Positions 34,823 through 39,073 of a stretch of DNA of 39,073 nucleotides are shown piece after piece. This DNA is from CAIOTO01 sp040389165. Lineage in GTDB: Bacteria; Pseudomonadota; Alphaproteobacteria; Paracaedibacterales; CAIOTO01. The position numbers and the translations under genes were made by a program. Location of the stretch: positions 1 to 39,073 of the forward strand of contig JAZKAK010000026.1 in assembly GCA_040389165.1 (NCBI GenBank), read 5' to 3'. The stretch's first letter is position 1. Each line of letters starts with the position of its first letter. The notes beneath the pieces are model-generated. The model did not search any database. It had not been told where the DNA came from and was given only the letters and a program-made list of their open reading frames with translations.

Positions 34823-35365
34823 ATGACAAAATATCTATGTGTGTATTGTGGTGCTTCTGAACGTGCTGACCCTGTTTATCGTCAGTCTGCAATTGATATG
34901 GGTAGACTTATTGGTGAGCATAAATTAGGTCTTGTCTATGGAGGCGGGCGTCTAGGTTTAATGGGTCTTGTTGCCGATGCGGTGATTAATCATGGCGGGC
35001 GCGCAATTGGCTTTATTCCGGAACATCTTGATGACCGAGAGGGTGCTCATCATGGTCTTACTGAGCTTCATATTGTGGATACAATGCATACACGGAAAAT
35101 GCGCATGTCGGAACGAGCCGATATGTTTGTTATCCTTCCAGGTGGGTTTGGCACGCTTGATGAGATGTTTGAAATATTAACGTGGAAACAACTAAATTTG
35201 CACCAAAAGCCAATTGTTATCGTAAATATTAATGGATACTGGGATCCTTTGGCTGACCTGATAAACAAAGTAGTTGACTCACATTTTGCCCATGATGAAC
35301 ATCGATATTTCATAAAAATGGTAACCTGTGTTGAGGATGTTATGAGCGTTGCAGCTGATTTGTAA
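34823..35365 (+). CDS. LOG-family nucleoside monophosphate phosphoribohydrolase
   Basis: A 180-residue Rossmann-fold protein of the LOG/TIGR00730 family, whose members hydrolyse N6-modified or plain purine nucleoside 5'-monophosphates to base and ribose 5-phosphate. Diagnostic motifs are YGGGRLGLMGLVADA, MHTRKMRM (88-95) and PGGFGTLDE (106-114), the last holding the active-site glutamate. In bacteria it may salvage or detoxify AMP-like nucleotides; true cytokinin production is not implied. Divergent from vgrG. Confidence 0.93.
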   Translation: MTKYLCVYCGASERADPVYRQSAIDMGRLIGEHKLGLVYGGGRLGLMGLVADAVINHGGRAIGFIPEHLDDREGAHHGLTELHIVDTMHTRKMRMSERADMFVILPGGFGTLDEMFEILTWKQLNLHQKPIVIVNINGYWDPLADLINKVVDSHFAHDEHRYFIKMVTCVEDVMSVAADL

Positions 35366-35518
35366 CTCATAAAACTTTCAGTGTGTTCATAGCTAAAGTA
35401 AGAATGTTGATTGCACTGCGCGTGAAATGTTGAGGTCCTAACACATTTTTTTATTCTATAGCCACAAAAGATGAACTATGCTAGAAAGTACTAGGTATAT
35501 ACATTAAAAGGCTAGGCT

Positions 35519-36331
35519 TTGTTGTCCTTTTCTAACATTAAAAAGAATGGTAAATTCGTTCTTACGCTAACATATGTTATTACGTTACTTACAGCGTGCT
35601 CGGATAAAGATGAAACATATGTCGATCGCCCCGTTGAAGATTTATATGGTAGAGCGCAAGAGCGTCTTACTGAACGTAGTTATACAAAAGCAGCAAAAGC
35701 TTTTTCCGAAGTGGAACGTCAACATCCATATTCCAATTGGGCGCTGAGAGCGCAGATAATGTCGGCTTACTGCTATTACGAAGCAAAAAAGTATGATGAA
35801 GCAATCGATGGTTTTCAGCTCTTTATTCAACTTCACCCAGGTCATCAAGATGTGGCCTATGCGTATTACATGATAGGCCTTTGTTTCTATGAACAAATTC
35901 CAATCGTTGAGCGCGATCAACAACCAGCTGAAAAAGCAATGGATGCATTTAATGAAGTGCTCAATCGCTTTCCAACAGCAATTTATGCAAAAGATGCACG
36001 CTTTAAGATCGATTTAATTAAAGATCATGTGGCGGGTAAAGAAATGGACGTCGGACGTTATTATTTAACAAATGGATCTTATGTTGCGGCAATCAATCGC
36101 TTTAAATCTGTTGTGGAGCATTTCCAAACAACCGCACAAGCAGAAGAGGCCTTGTATCGACTTGTAGAGTGCTACCTTGCTATTGGTGTAAGAGACCAGG
36201 CAATCGCATCTGCAGCTGTGTTGGGGCATAACCATCCAAATAGTCAATGGTACAGTGCAGCTTATGCTTTGTTAAATCCTATTGTCGCAAAATTACCAAA
36301 CGAAGATACTTTGCCTAAACCAAAAGTATAG
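35519..36331 (+). CDS. bamD: Outer membrane assembly lipoprotein BamD
   Basis: Essential lipoprotein of the BAM complex that inserts beta-barrel proteins into the outer membrane. The 270-residue protein has a lipoprotein signal with lipobox LLTAC (lipidated C27), then five TPR-like helical pairs (LYGRAQERLTERSYTKAAKAF, YYEAKKYDEAIDGFQLFIQLHP and so on) up to HPNSQWYSAAYALL. The start is TTG 35519, with a second TTG directly after it. recN follows 10 bp downstream; bamD-recN is the usual alphaproteobacterial pairing. Confidence 0.94.
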   Translation: MLSFSNIKKNGKFVLTLTYVITLLTACSDKDETYVDRPVEDLYGRAQERLTERSYTKAAKAFSEVERQHPYSNWALRAQIMSAYCYYEAKKYDEAIDGFQLFIQLHPGHQDVAYAYYMIGLCFYEQIPIVERDQQPAEKAMDAFNEVLNRFPTAIYAKDARFKIDLIKDHVAGKEMDVGRYYLTNGSYVAAINRFKSVVEHFQTTAQAEEALYRLVECYLAIGVRDQAIASAAVLGHNHPNSQWYSAAYALLNPIVAKLPNEDTLPKPKV

Positions 36332-36341
36332 AGGACGGACG

Positions 36342-38048
36342 ATGCTGACAGGACTTTCGATCAACAATGTAATTTTGATTGATCAGCTGCATTTAGATCC
36401 CCTGTCAGGTTTTACAAGCCTTACAGGAGAAACGGGTGCGGGTAAGTCTATTTTGCTGGATGCGCTGAGCCTAGCGCTAGGTCATAAAGCTGATCCAGAT
36501 GCAATTCGTATAAACAGCGAACAAGCGAGTGTTGTCGCGACGTTCTCGTTGCAGAATTTTACACCTGAACATTTTCTTTTTCACTTATTGGCCGAGCACG
36601 CTATTCATTTTGACGATGAACTTTTGCTAAAACGAACCCTTCATCGCACACAAAAAGGAAAAGCTTTTGTGAACGATCAACCGGTAAGCGTCGCGTTGCT
36701 CAGGCAAATTGGCGATCAGCTGCTACATGTGCATGGTCAGCATGATCATTTGCTAAATGAAGCTTTGCATAAAACATTACTCGACGATTTTGCGCGGGCG
36801 ACCTTTGCTGATTTTGACAGCTGTATTGACGCAACCGCACAGGCGTATGGTGCGTGGTTAACGGCACATAAAGCACTGACTGAGTTCGAGCAAACCTTGT
36901 TGAAATTACGTGATCAAGAAGTTTTCTATGCTGAAGTGCGTGCTGATTTAAATTCGCTCAAACTTCTCCGTGGGGAAGAAGATCGCCTGATCGAACAACG
37001 CGCCAGCTTACAGCAGCTTGGTAAAATCATTTCTACCGTTGAACAAACACTAAAGGGCCTGGAAACACCGACATCCTGGGTCACGTCTCTTTATGGTTTT
37101 CAGAAAAATCTTGAACGCTGTGATGCGGATTCCATTCAGCCACTTAAGAATGCCATACAAGCACTGGAACGTGCTGGCATCGAGATTACAGAAGCACAAA
37201 GCGAACTTAAAACGCTATTCGATGCAGATAGAGCCGCCGCGCGTGATCTAGAAGCCATTGATGAACAACTGCATCTTATCCGTACGTTCGCGCGTAAATA
37301 CAGAATGACGAGTGATGATCTCTGTGATTTGCTTGACGAAGCCCAGAAAGCAGCGCTTGGCGCGGATGATGTCTTGCTTGAACGAAAGAATTTAGAACGC
37401 GCATTAGCAGAAGCGCTTGCACACTATAAAGCCATGGAATCAATACTGTATAAAAAACGCCACCGTGCAGCAGAACAATTATCGAAACATGTTATGGCAG
37501 AATTACCTGACTTGAAACTAGATCGTGCCACATTTGATGTGCGTATACGACAAGGCGATAAACCAGCAGCTGATGGCGGTCATTATGTCGCTTTTTGGGT
37601 GTCAATGAATACGGGGCAAGAATGTGCACCGCTTGCAAAGACAGCCTCGGGCGGGGAAATGGCACGTTTAATGCTTGTTCTAAAAATGATTGTTGCAAAA
37701 ACGACCGCTATGCCAACATTAATCTTTGATGAAATTGACACCGGGGTAGGGGGCGCCGTCGCAACAGCAATTGGAAAAAAGCTACTTGCTTTGGGCAGCC
37801 ATGTACAAGTGTTATCAATTACCCACTCGGCGCAGGTGGCCGCGTGCGCCAATCACCAATGGCGTATTTTCAAAACAGAAGAAAATGGCATGACACGAAC
37901 CCACGTAATGACCTTAACGCACGATGACCGGGTCGACGAAATCGCCCGTATGTTATCAGGCGCAACCTTAACAGGCGAGGCACGTTTAGCTGCAATGCGT
38001 CTTATGACGGACGAGCGTGAGCTGTTACTGGGTGGTAGCAAAGGTTAG
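36342..38048 (+). CDS. recN: DNA repair protein RecN
   Basis: SMC-like ATPase acting in double-strand break repair. I choose ATG 36342 (568 residues), where MLTGLSINNVILIDQLHLD matches the family start and GAGGA lies six bases upstream. The open frame reaches back to 36282 inside bamD without family similarity. Walker A GETGAGKS is at 29-36, a coiled-coil arm fills the middle (about 150-370), and the C-terminal lobe has the signature TASGGEMARLMLVLKM and Walker B PTLIFDEIDTGVGG. ligA, often next, is not here. Confidence 0.96.
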   Translation: MLTGLSINNVILIDQLHLDPLSGFTSLTGETGAGKSILLDALSLALGHKADPDAIRINSEQASVVATFSLQNFTPEHFLFHLLAEHAIHFDDELLLKRTLHRTQKGKAFVNDQPVSVALLRQIGDQLLHVHGQHDHLLNEALHKTLLDDFARATFADFDSCIDATAQAYGAWLTAHKALTEFEQTLLKLRDQEVFYAEVRADLNSLKLLRGEEDRLIEQRASLQQLGKIISTVEQTLKGLETPTSWVTSLYGFQKNLERCDADSIQPLKNAIQALERAGIEITEAQSELKTLFDADRAAARDLEAIDEQLHLIRTFARKYRMTSDDLCDLLDEAQKAALGADDVLLERKNLERALAEALAHYKAMESILYKKRHRAAEQLSKHVMAELPDLKLDRATFDVRIRQGDKPAADGGHYVAFWVSMNTGQECAPLAKTASGGEMARLMLVLKMIVAKTTAMPTLIFDEIDTGVGGAVATAIGKKLLALGSHVQVLSITHSAQVAACANHQWRIFKTEENGMTRTHVMTLTHDDRVDEIARMLSGATLTGEARLAAMRLMTDERELLLGGSKG

Positions 38049-38100
38049 ATTTTTCTTTAGGGAAACTGGAGTAGATCAAGGTTTGAAATAGTTAACCATC

Positions 38101-39073
38101 CTACCATTCATCATCACTTTCATAATTATTATCTTCAGCATCACTTTCTTCATCGTCTCTTCCAGCATTCAATTTTACTGCATATGCCATTACTCCTTCT
38201 TTTGCTCTATGTGGAGTAGAATTTGAAGACGAACTATTTGTGACTTCAGGCTCTTTTGATTTGTTTGTTTGTACTATACTTTCTAAATTAAGTTTACTTT
38301 TTTCTAATGTCTTAAATTCACCCATAAGAATATTAGCTTGATTCTGCATTTCTTTTAGCGAACTTACTAAATCTGCAATTTTATTTCTTTTTGTTTCTTC
38401 TGACTGAAGTGAGCTGTTTATTTTCAGTAATGCTTTTTCTTCTTTTGCTAATTGATCCTTGATTTCGCTTGTTTTTTTTGTATGCTGGCTTTGTTCATCA
38501 CGTTTCATTTTTAAAAGTTTATTAACAAGTTCAATTTCTCTATTTTTCTTAGTTCCGGTTAAAACTAAAATCTGCCTTAACGAAGTAAGCTCCCTTGTTT
38601 CATCAGATGATAATGTCACTGCTTTTTCATCGAATTCTGTTTGAGGATTTTCGTTTTTTATTCTTTCAATTTCTTCTTCGATTGCAACTTTTTCAATTGA
38701 AATACTTTGTGTTTTATCTAAAGAGGCTTGTATAAGTTCGTCTGGTGAATATTTTTTAATATTATCGTCATATCCATCACCATCTGTGGGAGGTGTTTTT
38801 GGTTGATATCCTTCAAGTTTTTCCTCACTACTTTTAATGGTTGATAAAAGTGATTCATGTTGAATTTTTAATTCGTCTATTTTCGGATTAATTTTTTCAA
38901 GCTCACTTATAGCAGTATTATATTTCTCTGTTTTTATTTTCTTTTCTTCTTCTGTTAATTCTTTAGATACGGCCGTGCCGGCGCTGTTAGCTGGTGTAGG
39001 TGCGAATTCCACAGTCGCATTAGGAACTGTGCAAAAATAACTTACATAACTTTGTGTGATATTGTGTAATTCC
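38101..39073 (-). CDS. Charged coiled-coil protein, 5' end beyond window
   Basis: A strongly charged, Lys/Glu/Ser-rich protein of at least 324 codons. A GTG at 39012 (MEFAPTPANSAG) could be a start, but the frame has no stop up to the window edge, so the gene probably continues outside. Long heptad stretches (ISELEKINPKIDELKIQHESL; SEIKDQLAKEEKALLKINSSL) predict coiled coil from about 10 to 240. The C-terminus is a serine-rich linker and a very acidic tail (DDEESDAEDNNYESDDEW). Base composition is more AT-rich than recN next door. No known domain seen; possibly an exported, lineage-specific or effector-like protein. Confidence 0.6.
   Translation of the reverse strand, partial: ELHNITQSYVSYFCTVPNATVEFAPTPANSAGTAVSKELTEEEKKIKTEKYNTAISELEKINPKIDELKIQHESLLSTIKSSEEKLEGYQPKTPPTDGDGYDDNIKKYSPDELIQASLDKTQSISIEKVAIEEEIERIKNENPQTEFDEKAVTLSSDETRELTSLRQILVLTGTKKNREIELVNKLLKMKRDEQSQHTKKTSEIKDQLAKEEKALLKINSSLQSEETKRNKIADLVSSLKEMQNQANILMGEFKTLEKSKLNLESIVQTNKSKEPEVTNSSSSNSTPHRAKEGVMAYAVKLNAGRDDEESDAEDNNYESDDEW

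Noticed and set aside
36282..36341. Twenty extra N-terminal codons for recN inside bamD
   Set aside because: They overlap bamD coding sequence, and a good ribosome binding site precedes ATG 36342.

Overview
The window is a 39 kb stretch of AT-rich, gene-dense chromosome, mostly housekeeping genes. Several gene forms point to an alphaproteobacterium, probably host-associated and of the Rickettsiales/Holosporales kind: the short pyruvate dehydrogenase E1 beta subunit without a lipoyl domain, an sdhCDA cluster without sdhB, a Usg protein, the bamD-recN order, the alphaproteobacterial first zinc module of UvrA, and dispersed palindromic repeats. A type VI secretion VgrG and several large secreted proteins of unknown function fit that lifestyle. 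The exact taxon cannot be read from the sequence.

Layout. 1-67: 3' part of a tRNA-Pro(GGG). 82-1634: phosphatidylethanolamine synthesis (psd, pssA; minus strand). 1858-3843: marC and radA (plus). 3972-5789: rpmI, rplT and pheS (minus), with a two-armed palindromic element on each side of pheS and no pheT or infC. About 6000-6157: a GC-rich structured island that may be a 6S-like RNA. 6370-8811: gltA, a 49-residue membrane peptide and hslO. 8840-11352: sdhC, sdhD and sdhA (minus) behind a good sigma70 promoter. 11536-14996: uvrA and a small membrane protein. 15082-16998: a large secreted protein whose C-terminal half resembles a widespread uncharacterised, possibly macrodomain-like family. 17155-17436: usg. 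17617-20558: tkt and gap. 20559-21119: no gene seen. 21120-22923: birA (plus) and pfkA (minus). 23011-25395: a secreted NHL-propeller plus autotransporter-type repeat protein with no beta-barrel. 25474-28149: tgt, a doubtful small ORF, gpsA. 28231-29199: a cysteine-rich exported protein. 29281-32535: pdhA-pdhB-pdhC (minus). 32702-34711: a solitary vgrG ending in a formin-like polyproline tail. 34823-38048: a LOG-family gene, bamD and recN. 38101-39073: a coiled-coil protein open to the window edge.

Metabolically the genes cover upper and lower glycolysis (pfkA, gap), the non-oxidative pentose phosphate pathway (tkt), pyruvate entry into the TCA cycle (pdhABC, gltA) and succinate oxidation (sdhCDA), plus phospholipid synthesis (gpsA, pssA, psd). 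This is a largely complete central carbon core. The least explained parts are the accessory exported proteins (15.1-17.0, 23.0-25.4, 28.2-29.2 and 38.1-39.1 kb), the VgrG tail, the palindromic elements around pheS and the structured island before gltA.
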